Shown here piece by piece: positions 10,134-21,911 of a stretch of 64,000 nt of DNA; position 1 is the stretch's first letter, and each line of letters begins with the position of its first letter. The stretch is from assembly GCF_003576645.1 (NCBI RefSeq), contig NC_044922.1, forward strand, positions 18,656,699 to 18,720,698. The letters are read 5' to 3'. Source of the stretch: Ipomoea triloba. Its lineage: Eukaryota; Streptophyta; Magnoliopsida; Solanales; Convolvulaceae. The notes beneath the pieces are model-generated. The model made no database searches. It was not told the DNA's origin and saw only the letters and a list, made by a program, of their open reading frames with translations. The translations under genes were made by a program, and so were the position numbers.

Positions 10134-12056
10134 TTATTGAGTATGCGAGGGCATTTTGTTAATAAGGAAAACAGCAGCCTCAAAAGCAAAATGCCAGAAC
10201 CGAGACGGCACAGAGGCACGAGCCATAAGTGCTAGCCCGGTTTCAACCACATGCCTGTGCTTCCGTTCCACACGACCATTCTGTTCGTGTGTGTACGCAC
10301 AAGATTGCCTGTGACTAATACCAAGCTGAACAAAAACAGAATGTAACTTTTTATACTCAGCCCCTAAATCAGATTGAACAGCTTTGATTTTACGATTGAA
10401 GGCACGTTCAACTAAACATCGAAAACGCTCAAAAACAGAATATATATCTGACTTTAATTTCATAGGAAAATACCAAGTATAACGAGAAAAGTCATCCACA
10501 AATAAAACAAAATAACGATAACCCTCAGAAGAGAGTACAGGAGCAGGGCCCCAAATGTCCGTATAAACTAAATCTAGCACATTCGAACTAACAGAGACAA
10601 CACGTGGCAATGGGAAACGTGCAGATTTACCCATTTGACACGCAGAACACACAGTATGAGAAGTTTTATTCGACTCACTAACAGAACAAGACTCCAAGAC
10701 TCGATGTAAAACACGCTGATGCGGATGACCCAAACGATCATGCCACGTAGACGCCGAAGCACGAGCAGAAATAAACGCGGAAGGTGAACCAGAAGGAACC
10801 GACAAGGCATAGAGCCCACCGGAACTATTGCCCCGCAAAAGAATTTCCTTGGTCCGAATATCCTTCACAACAAAGAAGGAAGGGTGAAACTCAAAAAACA
10901 CCTGATTATCCGACGCAAAGCGCTGAACGGATAATAAAGAGGCAGAAAGACGGGGAACATGTAAAATATGAGACAACTTAAGAGACCTAGAAGGCGTAGA
11001 AATAGAAGCATGACCCACGTTACTAATAAGTAAAGGCGTACCGTCACCAACACGTAAAGTGTCGTTACCACCATATTCTTCAGAAGTAGAGAGGGCAGCT
11101 ATATCAGGTGTGGCATGATGTGTTGCACCAGTGTCAGGCAACCAGGTATGAGCAGTCACGTTATTCGCCGAATCACCCTGATGAATAAAATTCGCTTGCG
11201 GAGAAACCACATAAGGCAACTTGTAACAAGATAAAGCCGAGTGACCAAATGAACCGCAAATTTGACACTGGATGCAAGAGCCTCTGCCACGGCCTCTCCC
11301 ACCGCCACGTGACTGCCGACCTCCCTGAGCAGCGAAAGCCGCCGGTGCAGCACCTCCAGGCAATGCGTAATCATCACCGGCGATGAAGTCTTGCGCGCCC
11401 AGCAAGTCAGCAAGCTCAAGGAGCGTCACCGGATGTCCTCGAACCGCCAGCGAAGAGGTGACACCCTTGAACTCCGGTCGAAGGCCGCGGAACACGTACA
11501 GGTTCTGTTCTTCCAGCGTTACCTTCCGGCCGGCGAGAGCTAAATCTTCAACAATAAGCCGAGCTCGCCTGAGATACTCTGCCGTCGACGAATCTCCTTG
11601 CCGGAGACCATGGAGTTGGCTAAGCAAGTGAAGTTGGCGGGATTGAGAGGCGGAAGCGAGGGACTGCTCAATGGCATCCCACAACTCCTTCGATGTCCTA
11701 CAGCCGACGGCGATGGAGAGCACCTCCTCGGACAGCGAAGAAACCAGGAGAGACAGCAACCCTTGATCACGGCGAGACCACGCAACAAACGCCGGATTCC
11801 GAACGCGGGCAGCAGCAGACACGGCAGGGAGGAACTCCTCCGGGCAAGGACACGATCCATCAACAAGATCAATGAGATCATGGCCACGTAGAAACGGGAG
11901 AACCTGAGTACGCCAAAACAAAAAATTGCGGTGGTTGAGTTTGATGCTAATGTAGTGATGAGCAGAAGAGAGCGACGACACGGGAGCTGGCGCCGCAGAA
12001 CTCACAGCAACATCTGAAACGGTCCGCTCAGAGGCAGAGCCGTCATTCGTAGCCAT
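10134..12056 (-). CDS. Copia Gag-Pol fragment (gag, protease, integrase)
   Basis: Open frame of 640 codons beginning MATNDGSASERTVSD. It contains a UBN2-type gag (LNHRNFLFWRTQVLPFLRG), a glycine/arginine-rich stretch, a CCHC knuckle (CQICGSFGHSALSC), an aspartic protease (LPDTGATHH), the GAG-pre-integrase motif (HDRLGHP) and an integrase core with the three acidic positions visible in YTDIWGP, QSDLGAEY and NGRVERKHRH. It ends at MPSHTQ, where a complete polyprotein would continue into reverse transcriptase. Acts in retrotransposition; this copy cannot be autonomous. Confidence 0.9.
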   Translation of the reverse strand: MATNDGSASERTVSDVAVSSAAPAPVSSLSSAHHYISIKLNHRNFLFWRTQVLPFLRGHDLIDLVDGSCPCPEEFLPAVSAAARVRNPAFVAWSRRDQGLLSLLVSSLSEEVLSIAVGCRTSKELWDAIEQSLASASQSRQLHLLSQLHGLRQGDSSTAEYLRRARLIVEDLALAGRKVTLEEQNLYVFRGLRPEFKGVTSSLAVRGHPVTLLELADLLGAQDFIAGDDYALPGGAAPAAFAAQGGRQSRGGGRGRGRGSCIQCQICGSFGHSALSCYKLPYVVSPQANFIHQGDSANNVTAHTWLPDTGATHHATPDIAALSTSEEYGGNDTLRVGDGTPLLISNVGHASISTPSRSLKLSHILHVPRLSASLLSVQRFASDNQVFFEFHPSFFVVKDIRTKEILLRGNSSGGLYALSVPSGSPSAFISARASASTWHDRLGHPHQRVLHRVLESCSVSESNKTSHTVCSACQMGKSARFPLPRVVSVSSNVLDLVYTDIWGPAPVLSSEGYRYFVLFVDDFSRYTWYFPMKLKSDIYSVFERFRCLVERAFNRKIKAVQSDLGAEYKKLHSVFVQLGISHRQSCAYTHEQNGRVERKHRHVVETGLALMARASVPSRFWHFAFEAAVFLINKMPSHTQ

Positions 12057-12092
12057 GGGAACAAGAACGAAACCCTAGCGACTGATACCAGA

Positions 12093-12282
12093 TGAGAACA
12101 ATTATGTTTGTATTAGAGTTCACAAAATATAACTGTAGGAATACAAGAGTATATATACAAGAGAATCATAAGTAAACTAGGACTGAGAATCATAAGTAAA
12201 CTAGGACTGAGACTTATAGTATGACTCTATTATGTAGAGTCCTAATATGTATGATGTAGATATGTGTACCCTATTAATAACA
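12093..12282 (-). repeat. 5' LTR of the truncated Copia element
   Basis: About 190 bp that start TGTTATTAATAGGG and end TTGTTCTCA in element orientation (TG...CA). The LTR is followed two bases later by the primer-binding site TGGTATCAG (complementary to initiator Met-tRNA). It contains a 24-bp direct repeat (unit GAGAATCATAAGTAAACTAG plus four bases) at about 12161-12210. No second LTR is present near 10134. Confidence 0.75.
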
Positions 12283-12312
12283 ATAAGATGGTAATGCACG
12301 TTTTAATGTTTA

Positions 12313-12434
12313 CTCCTTTCATCTATATTTAGTTATTTACTACGGAGTACTTTCAATCTTTTATTTTCCTTTTTGGTCTATCTCAAGATAGGGTCAACTT
12401 TTAGAAAGTACGGAGTAGTAAAATATAGACAGAG
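12313..12434. mobile_element. Short Stowaway-like MITE
   Basis: Bounded by TA dinucleotides with imperfect terminal inverted repeats CTCCTTTCATCTATATTT and AAAATATAGACAGAG. The interior carries ACGGAGTA-type motifs. Size about 122 bp; no coding capacity. Confidence 0.55.
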
Positions 12435-12907
12435 TATCTTTAAAATTACAATAGTTTTTGTTTTTGTTTTTTTAAACACCTTATTTTTTTAAAGTTATAC
12501 ATTATTTACATTATCACAATTAAGAACTCTACACTAAATTTTAGATTTTGATTGAACTCAATAGATTATTGGTTCAAATATTTATTTTTTTTAGTACTAT
12601 TGACTATGTTACATGTAATATCTGTTCATATATACTTTCTCAACCTACTGAAACCCAACAAGTCAATATTACCTGCAACCTATAACCTCCCATTTGAAAA
12701 GTTACTTCATGTCAAAAATATTTGAAGTATTAGCTCAAATAATATTATCTAAATTAAATTTTAAGTAAGTTTAATAGACACAGTAAGCCAACTCTGAACT
12801 TTCAAGTTGCTTATGGGCTCTAGCAGATTTTATAGGCAACCATACCCACTACCTGGCCCAATCGAAGCCCCTCCAAATAGCCCATCAGCCCAAATCACTT
12901 CAATATA

Positions 12908-13140
12908 CTACCTCCGTCCCATTTTGATTGTCTGGTTCATTTAACGAAACTTGAATAAAGTTATTTTTAATCCAATTTTTCATAATAATAAATTTAGCAT
13001 TAATATATAAAATTTATATATTTAGAAACTACATCAAAAGTACTATCAAACACAAAAAAAAATTAAATTTAAAAATAATAAAAAATTACTAAAGAAAATA
13101 TGCAATGAAGAATAGGACAGATAAAATGGGACAGAAGGAG
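12908..13140. mobile_element. Stowaway MITE, copy A
   Basis: Terminal inverted repeats CTACCTCCGTCCCATTTT and AAAATGGGACAGAAGGAG are flanked by TA on both sides, the target duplication of Tc1/mariner-type MITEs. About 233 bp. The interior (TTGTCTGGTTC...AACGA, AATTTTTCATAATA) is shared with the copies at 15086 and 61570. Confidence 0.85.
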
Positions 13141-14090
13141 TAATAGTTATACCGTGGACCCGGGTCTACCTAACAAGGTGGATTCGTCACAATTTACATA
13201 ACGAATATTTACATTTGCATACTGAATGTTCACAATTCAAATTGTGATAATTCAGTATGTAAATTGTGTATTTTGGACCCGGATCTACAGAATAATTTGT
13301 CACTTCAATAGGGTACAGACGACAATTTATATCATGAACCAAGGTCCACATAATATAATGGACCCTATAGATCGAAACGACGAGGGTACGAGACACATGA
13401 TTCATACTATAAAGTACAAAATTTTATAATACAATACACAAAAAAATTACAACACAAGACACATACATGTTATATATTTACTTATTTTTCAAATGTGATT
13501 TAAGTACATAATTTGTGTTCATAAGCACAGAATTTCACAACACAAGAAACAAAAATTCATAGCATAAGACACAATTACTAATTTATTTTATGAAATTTCA
13601 TAACTTGCACTTTAAATCCTGGTGGATATAAGGATTGACGACAAACAACTATCTGCTACGAGTAGCCGCATCCGACAATGCTGGGACTGGGCCCACTGGG
13701 GAGCACTATCCTAGACTCCTAGTATCCTAGCTTTAGCAACGAGTTTCCAAGAAAATGACAAACTTTGATTTATTGAAATTCGGTAACCACTACTTTAAGA
13801 TGATTTTGGAAAAAGTATATTTTGTAATTCCAATTGGCAAAAAAAATTAGTTTAAAAATTATTCATAATTAATTCATTCAAAATCAAGAAAGCTAATAGA
13901 TATTAAGTAGAAAAATACTTATTAATTTGAGATTCTTGCTTCTGGCTTCGGTCACATGAGCTAGGGATAAGAACGGTGACGATTCTCCAACGTGTAGAAT
14001 TCATCATTGAACTAATAATTTGCCTTTCTATGTTAGTTGCATATAACAACCTATGAACAGCTACAGATAAAAAGTTAAAGATTCCCAGGC
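13141..14090. other. Intergenic with a GTGGACCC-type repeat
   Basis: Starts with a repeat that opens ATACCGTGGACCCGGGTCTA (13150-13169) and contains inverted stretches (CACAATTC/GAATTGTG type, 13229-13262). Similar terminal wording occurs in the element at 42048-42600, so this may be a diverged relative. The rest is the AT-rich promoter side of the amino acid transporter. Confidence 0.4.
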
Positions 14091-16756
14091 ATGGCAATCG
14101 GAGAAGAGAATCAGCAGGTAGAGTGCAAGAAAGATGATGTTTTGGTTCCCCTACTTGAGGAGGAGGGGAAGAAGGGCTTCAAGAGTGAGATTAATGGAGG
14201 TTCGTTTCTGGGTTCAGTGTTCAACTTGTCAACCACCATCGTCGGCGCCGGAATCATGGCGCTGCCGGCGACCATGAAGGTTCTTGGGCTGGGACTTGGG
14301 ATTTCCATCATCATTTTCATGGCAGTTTTGGCGAATTTCTCTATAGACATTCTTTTGAGGTTTAGTAGGGGTGGAGGGTCCAACTCCTATGGAGGTGTTA
14401 TGGGTGATGCTTTTGGGACTTGTGGAAGAAGATTGCTTCAAGTTTGTGTGTTGATCAATAACATTGGTATTCTTGTTGTCTACATGATCATCATTGGTAT
14501 GTTTCACTTGTTCCAAGAATTTGTCAAAATGGTTTGTCTATATCTATAATTTCAACACCGATACCTTTTGCACCATATACAATCTCGCGCAATGTAAATG
14601 ACACCGATGCTGATCTTAGTATTTTTCTCGTTTGCCCACGGATAGCTCAGATCAATTAGTTTCTGAATGACAGATTGTGGGCAAGGCTTCATGAGCGAGC
14701 CATGACAGCCGCATTGTGAGAGTTTTACCTTCTTGTGAGGGTGACTCCACCATCATGTCAGGTTGGGATGTGAGACCCTTGGAGCGGGGGATTTTTGTGG
14801 GCAATGACTTTCTTTGTTTATATATTTGTTAAATTTGATGTTTCTATGGGTATAGATGATGGAACTTGAGTAATTTAATGTGGAACTTTTATTGATTGGA
14901 TTGGGAATGAAGGTGATGTGCTCTCTGGAACAACATCAGATGGGGTTCATCATCCTGGAGTCTTGGAGGGATGGTTTGGAAAACAATGGTGGACTGGACG
15001 TCACTTTGTTCTTCTTGCTATTACTCTTATAGTGTTTGCTCCATTGGGGTTCTTCAAGCGTATTGGTAGGTATCAATATATGATACTCCCTACGTCCCAT
15101 TTTACCTGTCCTATTTACTATTTACTATTCATTGGTCAAACCAACTCTTTATTTTCTTTAGTAATTTTTTATTATTTTTAAATTTAATTTTTTGTGTTTA
15201 ATAGTACTTTTGATGTAGTTTCTAAATATATAAATTTTATATATTAATACTAAACTTAATATTATGAAAAATTGGATTAAAAATAACTTCAGTCAAGCCT
15301 CGTTAAACGAACCAGACAAACAAAATGGGACGGAGGGAGTATTCTAATTAAATGCTTCAGATTTCCTAATCTAGCAATGCAATTTGAGTGTTTGATTAAA
15401 AAGTCATTAATTGCTTCCATATAAGTCAAGATGGTCAAGCTAATAACTTGGCAACAACAAAGTTTCAAGTTTAAGGTGATCTATTGGTCTTCTTGATTTA
15501 CACAGGTCAACTATAAACAACTTAAACTGGTTCATTTCCTTATAGTCCTTTGTCAGTTATGACCATACCATGAGATTTACACAATACATATCTTTGGATA
15601 GTAACTACTAGAAAACCCAATGGCACCCTCAAGAAGAGGCTGCGGGTTTCCCTCGTCACTCAACAAATAAAAAGAATTGGATTTTATTGAATTTTTTGTC
15701 TGCAATTTGGCTGTAGATAGAATTTGCTAACAATGTTTCATTCATATGCAATGCAGATTCATTGAGACACACATCTGCATTGGCAGTTGCACTTGCAGTT
15801 GTTTTCCTTGTCATTACTGCATCAATCACCATTTTCAAGTTATTCACAGGCAGTATTGAAATGCCCAGATTTCTTCCTGATGTTACTGATATTAGTTCAG
15901 TCTGGAGACTCTTCACTGTAGTGCCAGTTATTGTCACTGCATATATCTGCCATTTCAATGGTTAGTCATGGAAACTTTCATGCATTGATACTTTGAAGTT
16001 TTTAGCAATGGACAAACTGTGCAGAGGTTTTGTTCTTTTTTTTCTGCAGTGCATAGTATTGAGAATGAACTGAGAGACCCTTCTCAGATGAGATCAGTTG
16101 TGAGGACATCTTTGTCTCTCTGCTCAATCATTTACATTATGACAAGCTTGTTTGGATACCTTCTGTTTGGCGATTCAACTCTGGACGATGTGCTGGCCAA
16201 CTTTGACTCTAACCTTGGCGTTCCTTACAGCAATGTGCTGAATGATGCTGTTCGTGTCTCCTATGCGCTTCACCTGATGCTTGTTTTCCCCATCTTGTTC
16301 TACCCTCTTCGCGTTAATGTAGATGGCCTCTTCTTTCCCTCTGCAAGGCCCTTGGATTCAGAGAAATGGCGCTTCGCATTCATTAACTTCACGCTCATCT
16401 TTGTTGTCTTTTTACTTGCAAATTTTATTCCCAGCATTTGGGATGCATTCCAGTTCAGTGGGGCAACTGCAGCTGTTTCCCTTGGGTTCATTCTCCCTGC
16501 TGCCATTGCATTGAAGTAAGCGAACTTCATTAAACTCAGTACTGCATTGCTAATTCCATATGTTTGTTCCTGATTCAGACTAAGGAAACTTACCAAATTT
16601 AAATGTCTCTGCTTCAGGGATGCTCCTGGCATAGCCACAAAGACGGATAAGATCTTGTCAATCTTCATGATATTTTTGGCAGTGTCTTCAAATGCAGTGG
16701 CCATATACAGCGATGCCTGTGCTGTGTTCCAGAAAAATGCATCCCCAAAGGAGTGA
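14091..16756 (+). CDS. AVT6-type amino acid transporter (AAAP/SLC38-like)
   Basis: Five exons, 14091-14496, 14913-15065, 15757-15960, 16050-16515 and 16618-16756, join in phase with GT-AG borders into 455 aa. The cytosolic N-terminus (residues 1-30, acidic/basic) is followed by GGSFLGSVFNLSTTIVGAGI, the conserved first helix of AAAP/SLC38 carriers, and about ten further hydrophobic segments (for example ISIIIFMAVLANFSIDILL and ALAVALAVVFLVITA). Family knowledge: plant AVT6 proteins export amino acids from the vacuole or move them across endomembranes. The C-terminus AVFQKNASPKE is short and cytosolic. Intron 2 holds a Stowaway MITE that leaves the splice sites intact. Subclade (AVT6A-E) cannot be fixed by eye. 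Confidence 0.9.
15086..15339. mobile_element. Stowaway MITE, copy B, in intron 2 of the transporter
   Basis: Inverted orientation relative to copy A. Ends CTCCCTACGTCCCATTTT and AAAATGGGACGGAGGGAG with TA on each side; about 254 bp. It lies 20 bp downstream of the intron 2 donor. Confidence 0.88.
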
Positions 16757-18424
16757 CTTTCCTGGTTATCATCATAAGAAATCAAGTATGCTCGAAATTT
16801 AGAGTGATACAACAGATGAGCAAGATAAGAAGACGATGTTTGGACTTTGGAAGCAATCCAAATCCTTCATTTTCTGGGTTAAGTTGTAAAATTTGCAGTG
16901 GAATTATACATATATATATAGGAAGTGGGAAAATAAGACTGCTTCAATTCATGCTACAATACAACTCTTAAAAGTAGAAACCAGTCTTTTCCTAATGGAA
17001 AACAGTAAACATGTTTCTATTTTTTTCTGCCGTTACACTGAAAATTTCTTTATAACTGCAATGTTATGTATGATGCTAGAAAGATTGCTAAAACAGGCAC
17101 ACAAGGCCCTTAATTACTCCATGATCTTACTTCCGATGGCTCTCTGACTGTCTCTGAGCCATAGGAAGAACTTGCATCTGACTATTGTTTTTAAGGACCA
17201 TCAATGAGTACTTTCAATTAAATATACTAACCAAAATGTCACTACTATTTCAAATACAAAATTCTCAACAACTCTCATACTGCCAACACAATTTGGGTTC
17301 AAGATGCAATCATATGGACAGTTGTTATAGATGCAGAGGATATATTCACAAATCAAGAAAGAAAAATAAGTATAACAAGATCATACCTGATGACAAAGAA
17401 GACCCTGCCTCCAACCGCTGTTCTTTCAGAATCTCCTGTCTGCTTTTGCCATTCTTATAGGACTGCTATTCCACTCGGATTGTAATCTGGAACCAGAAAA
17501 AGTTTTTTAAAATGGCAAAAGTGCAGGTTGGCCATTAAACCTGACATAGGACGAGCTGCAGCCTGCAGAGAAAATGGGAAAAACTTACACTGGGAAAGCA
17601 AAGGATCTTACACTATTTGTGCTGCTATCTGATTGAAGAGATATATTACCAGAATGCAGGATGTTGTCTTTGTCCTAACTATTATGCATGTCTTGCAGCT
17701 CAAGTCCTGGGGGATGTCCACAAGAATTTTCATCAGTCTTCACAATGTTTCTGCATTGAACTTCACTAGCAGAGTAGCAGGTGCAGTTGATGTTTTATCT
17801 GAAATCCCTTCCTCATGACCTGAAGAAAAGAATAGTTGGGCAGAAACATTTGGAAGAGAATTACTAAAAGAAAGATGTTCAAAGTGATATATCCAAAAGT
17901 TTGTAAAGGAGAGAACTCTTCATGTGCACCTGTAGCTCATGCTCAACACGACTGAGAATTGTTAAAAGACAAATGCAGGACACGCAGACCATTTCACAGA
18001 ATTAATCCACAGCACAAATAAAAGCAGAAGTCCAGTCCAACAAGAAACTGCAGGGCACAAAGATGGTTTTTTTTTTATACCCATTATAATAGATTAAGGA
18101 AAATGCAAGCTCATAATATCACAAGAGAGTATTAGTATAGCTTCATAATAAGTCATGTTTGAGAGCACCTTGCTCCTGGAAAGTTTTTACCTCATATTTC
18201 TTTTTAATCCAAGTGTGGAATATATGCTCTTCCCATAAGCCTGAAGACACACAAGTACACAACACAATCAGACGCAATGCAGCAAGTGTGGAACATATGC
18301 TCTTCCCACTAGAGCACTTAGTCAGACGCAATGCAGCAATCTGACTCAGATTTCATCCATCAACAAGTTTCCAAACAATGAGAACAATAATTTTCCATCA
18401 CTTGCATATACATTTGACAGAGAC
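16757..18424. other. Convergent 3' flanks, no gene seen
   Basis: Between the stop codons of the transporter (+) and the PPR gene (-). Contains likely 3'UTRs. A partial direct repeat sits at about 18211-18340: AGTGTGGAA(T/C)ATATGCTCTTCC and CAGACGCAATGCAGCA each occur twice roughly 75 bp apart. No coding exon recognised. Confidence 0.5.
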
Positions 18425-21087
18425 TTAGCACTGATCTAAACCACATTTGATCACCAAAGACAATAACTGATATATGGAATCATGGTCATTTCTATGGTGC
18501 AAAATTCTTTTAAAACATATTTCTCCATGTATCAAACGGTGCTTACACAACCTATTAATCACAGCAATGTAATCTCTAATTGAAACTTCAAATCCATTCT
18601 CTACCATTTGCTGGAATAGCAACATTGCTTTCTTTGCATCACCCTTTGCACAATGTGCTTTTATAAGAGTGGTATAGGCTTGTTTTGACAAACCCATATT
18701 CTGATCTTGAAGAAAAGAGAAAAATGTATCAGCAACCCTTAGATCCCAAAACATACATAGACCATTAATGAGAATGTTGTGTGTGACATGACTGGGCTGA
18801 AGATTATGCCTTAGCATCTCATTGTGTAAACAAAATGCATTCTTCATATCCCCAGCTTGAGAAAACCCCTGTATGACAGTGTTGAAAGACTGTCCATCAG
18901 GTGAAAGTCCCTTGGCAAACATATCCTTTAGTATTTGAACAGATTTCTGCAACCTCCCTATTTTACAGTACGACTTTATAATCACTGTGTAAGTAACACA
19001 AGTTGGTTCTATGTGCTTTGCCTCCATTTCGCTGAGCATTTCAAAAACAGCTTTTATGTTTCCTTCTTCATAAAATGCATCCATAAAAGTTGTGTAAGTT
19101 ACTGCACTTGGCACAAGACCATTCGAGTAAATATTTTTAATCAACTCTCTTGCCTCTAATAGGTTTCTTACCTTTCTAGCCTTGCAAAGCCCATATATCA
19201 TAGAATTGAATGTGATTGTGCTTGGTGTAATTCCTCTTTTCAATATATATTCATATAGCCGACCAGCTTCTCTAACATCACCATGTTTTACATATCTGTC
19301 GATCATAATATTATACAAAACAATGTCATCCATCAAGTCATCATTTGTCAACACATCAAAATACTTTCTTGCCTCTTTTATTAATCCATTCTCACAAAGG
19401 CCAAACAGAATGGATCTGTGTGCAAAAGAATTTGGATTGATTTTCTTCAAGCACATTTCTTTATACAATTGCACAGCTTTATGAACCCGTCCTTGCTTGC
19501 ATAGAGCGTGGATGAGAATAGAATACATGACAATATCAGGTTCTAAACCATCGGCTTCAATCTCATGAAACAGATTTAAAGCATCATCCAGAAATCCACT
19601 CTTACACAAGCTGTGAAGTAACATGCTGTATGTGATTTCAGGAATCTGAATCCCTCGTGAACGCATCTCGTCCATCAACCTAAATGCTTCGCTGACATTG
19701 CCTATTTGACAATGCCCAGAAATTAATGTTGTGTAAGTGACAATATTGGGAAGTATATCTCTCTGCAACATATGGGTAATTATATTTGAGCCCTCACTCA
19801 TCATACCAAGCAAATGAAACCCTTTGGCAATGATGTTATAAGTCACTAGATCAGGCTCCAACCCATGCACTTCCATGTCACTTGCAAGCTTAAGTCCTTC
19901 TTCCATAGAACCATCTATAAATAAACCATGAATAAGAATATTATAACTACATACATCAGGATGTATCCCACACTTGAACATCATACAAAAAAATGATGTT
20001 GCAACATCCACAAGACCCATTTTACAGAAAGCTGACATGATGGAATTGAAGCAAACAACAGAAATTCCAGATTCTCGCACCAAGATCGGTCTGCATAGAC
20101 CATTGATAAGGATAGAATTTGTGTATTCACTTTGGGAAGCTTTTATTTCATTGTAAACATCAGTTAAGCATTGCAACACACTATTATATGTCCTTATTGA
20201 AACTTGAAGATTCAAATCTTTCATCTTGGATAGAACAAAAAGCGCATCAGCAACCATCTCAGATGTGGAATAAGCAAAGGCCAGCATATTCCATACCACA
20301 TTATGAGCAACCCAATAATCGAAGTTATTCTGAAGCAACTCACAAAGTGCGGGTGCAGAACCAGAGCCTGATGGAAATTATAAGAAATCTATAAACAGAA
20401 AACAGGCAATATAATGTCAATTTTCCGTTTTAACTTACAACTTTCTCCCTCTAACTAGATTTCAGATGTTTAATTTCTATCTAGGATAAACAATGAGAAT
20501 TACACAATTCTACAAAAGTCAATTTGAAAAATACAATTCCAAATACAAAACTACTTACCTTCTTCTTTAACCATTTCCTGCAAATGGAACTTCAGCCCCC
20601 TTAATCGCTGCCTTCCCGCCAAAACATGGGCTATGATGAGGTGGCAGGACATGGAATGCTTAAATCCATACTTGTTCTTAGACAAGAAGAAGAAGTCGAG
20701 AGCCAGCTGCGGCTTCTTGCGCCTCAGCAACTCAACAATGCCCTCCATTTCGGAGGCATTCACCCCCGACACCCAGGCTTCAAGTGGTGGGTCGCCGCGT
20801 AATTTCGTGATCGAGGGAGCCTTGATGGAGACGGTACTGAAAAGGAAGAGGAGTAATTTTGAGACAGCTTCATTTTTAGTTGGGAAAAACTGGGAAGAAG
20901 AGGCGGTGGGGTTAGAGGGCTCGTCGTGTGCAACGGCAAGGGCGGCGGCGGATGTTGAAGGACTACAGAAGAAGATAGAGAACGGGAATTGCGATTTGGG
21001 GAAGAATCTGATGGTTGATCGAAGCATTTGGCGAATAAGATTTTGTGTTTGAAATTTTGTATGGCAATGAGCATAGTTTTTGAACAA
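18425..21087 (-). CDS. P-type pentatricopeptide repeat protein (At1g13630-like)
   Basis: Two exons, 20560-21087 (ending at 20559 on the donor side, GAAG/GTAAGT) and 18425-20367 (acceptor ATCAG/GCTC), give 823 aa from the ATG at 21087 or 803 aa from the ATG at 21027. The second start (MLRSTIRFFPKSQFPFSIFF) looks like an organelle presequence and is my preferred start. The body is a near-continuous run of 35-residue P-type repeats (for example VCSYNILIHGLFIDGSMEEG, LVTYNIIAKGFHLLG, IVTYTTLISGHCQIGN, VTYTTFMDAFYEEGN). Family knowledge: P-class PPR proteins bind organellar RNA to stabilise, splice or translate it. The resemblance to Arabidopsis At1g13630 is from memory. One repeat near VLQCLTDVYNEIKASQ looks shortened. 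The 5' end was copied to 57 kb. Confidence 0.88.
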
Positions 21088-21247
21088 AACAGATCAGAGG
21101 CACGGAGATAATGTGAATTCGAACTGACCAGGCTGCTGAAACAGAAATACAACAATCAAATAGCAGAATTTGTGTTATTCTGGCGGGCGGGCGGTGACGG
21201 AATCGCCGGTGTCTGAGTTCTCCTCGCCGCCGACGAAGACACAAGCT

Positions 21248-21261
21248 GGGTTTAGGGTTTT
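21248..21261 (-). promoter_or_regulatory. Telo-box in the PPR gene promoter
   Basis: On the minus strand the motif AAAACCCTAAACCC lies about 220 bp upstream of the preferred ATG. AAACCCTAA telo-boxes are frequent in plant promoters and 5'UTRs of translation and organelle-biogenesis genes. The same motif is kept in the duplicated copy near 57450-57475. Confidence 0.45.
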
Positions 21262-21465
21262 AGAAGGGTTTAGAGAAAGTCACTGGTCATTACAACATCA
21301 CTTGTTACTTCTTCATGCGGTTTAGAAAACGGTCAAAACCGTCAAAACACTATTTTCCCTTCTTTTTTTTTTCTTTTTTTTTTTTTCATGTTTTTGGAAA
21401 AAAATTTATAATATGGAAAATTGTAATTTATGCCATTCCATAATGTTCGGGGCAATATATGTATT

Positions 21466-21871
21466 TGTTAGAAAAATAAATTAATATTTGTGGATCAAAA
21501 TTCCTGAAGACCATGTCAGGCATGCCATGCTGCTCGTCCTTGCATGATCGCCGATATTTTTGGTCTTTCTTGCATTTGCCGTTTTTGTCTCTCATTTCTT
21601 TAGGATAAATAGGCTAAGCTTTGCTTTGTACAATGCGCATCAATTAAATTGAATTCTTTTCTTCCTTCTTAATTTGTTCTCACGTAGCATAGATATATAT
21701 ATATTATTCCTTTGTAATCTCTTTTAAGGGATTAACTAATATATATATATATTATTATATTTTCCCACTTAATTAATTCATTTGTTGTTTCAATATTTGT
21801 CCCTATTTAACTTCTATAATTCTCAATTTTTCGATTATTCGCTTCCGCATTATTCCGCTATATTCCTAACA
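21466..21871 (+). repeat. 5' LTR of the deleted Copia element
   Basis: Begins TGTTAGAAAAATAAATTAAT and ends TATTCCTAACA, so the ends are TG...CA with a TGTTAG/CTAACA inverted pair. By eye it differs from the 3' LTR by two substitutions (ATTCGCTTCC versus ATTTGTTTCC), a block after TCAGGCAT and a small AT-repeat length change. Confidence 0.93.
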
Positions 21872-21873
21872 AG

Positions 21874-21885
21874 TGGTATCAAAGC
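21874..21885 (+). other. Primer-binding site of the Copia element
   Basis: TGGTATCAAAGC two bases after the 5' LTR, a near match to the initiator Met-tRNA 3' complement TGGTATCAGAGC. Confidence 0.85.
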
Positions 21886-21911
21886 GGTTTAATTGAGAAT
21901 TATTTTCAAAG

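Larger units (their letters stand above)
10134..12282 (-). mobile_element. Truncated Ty1/Copia LTR retrotransposon
   Basis: On the minus strand the order is LTR (12093-12282), primer-binding site (12082-12090), gag-protease-integrase frame (10134-12056), then an abrupt end. Reverse transcriptase, RNase H, polypurine tract and 3' LTR are absent. The coding frame itself is uninterrupted, so the loss looks like one deletion or 5'-half retention rather than slow decay. Confidence 0.85.
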
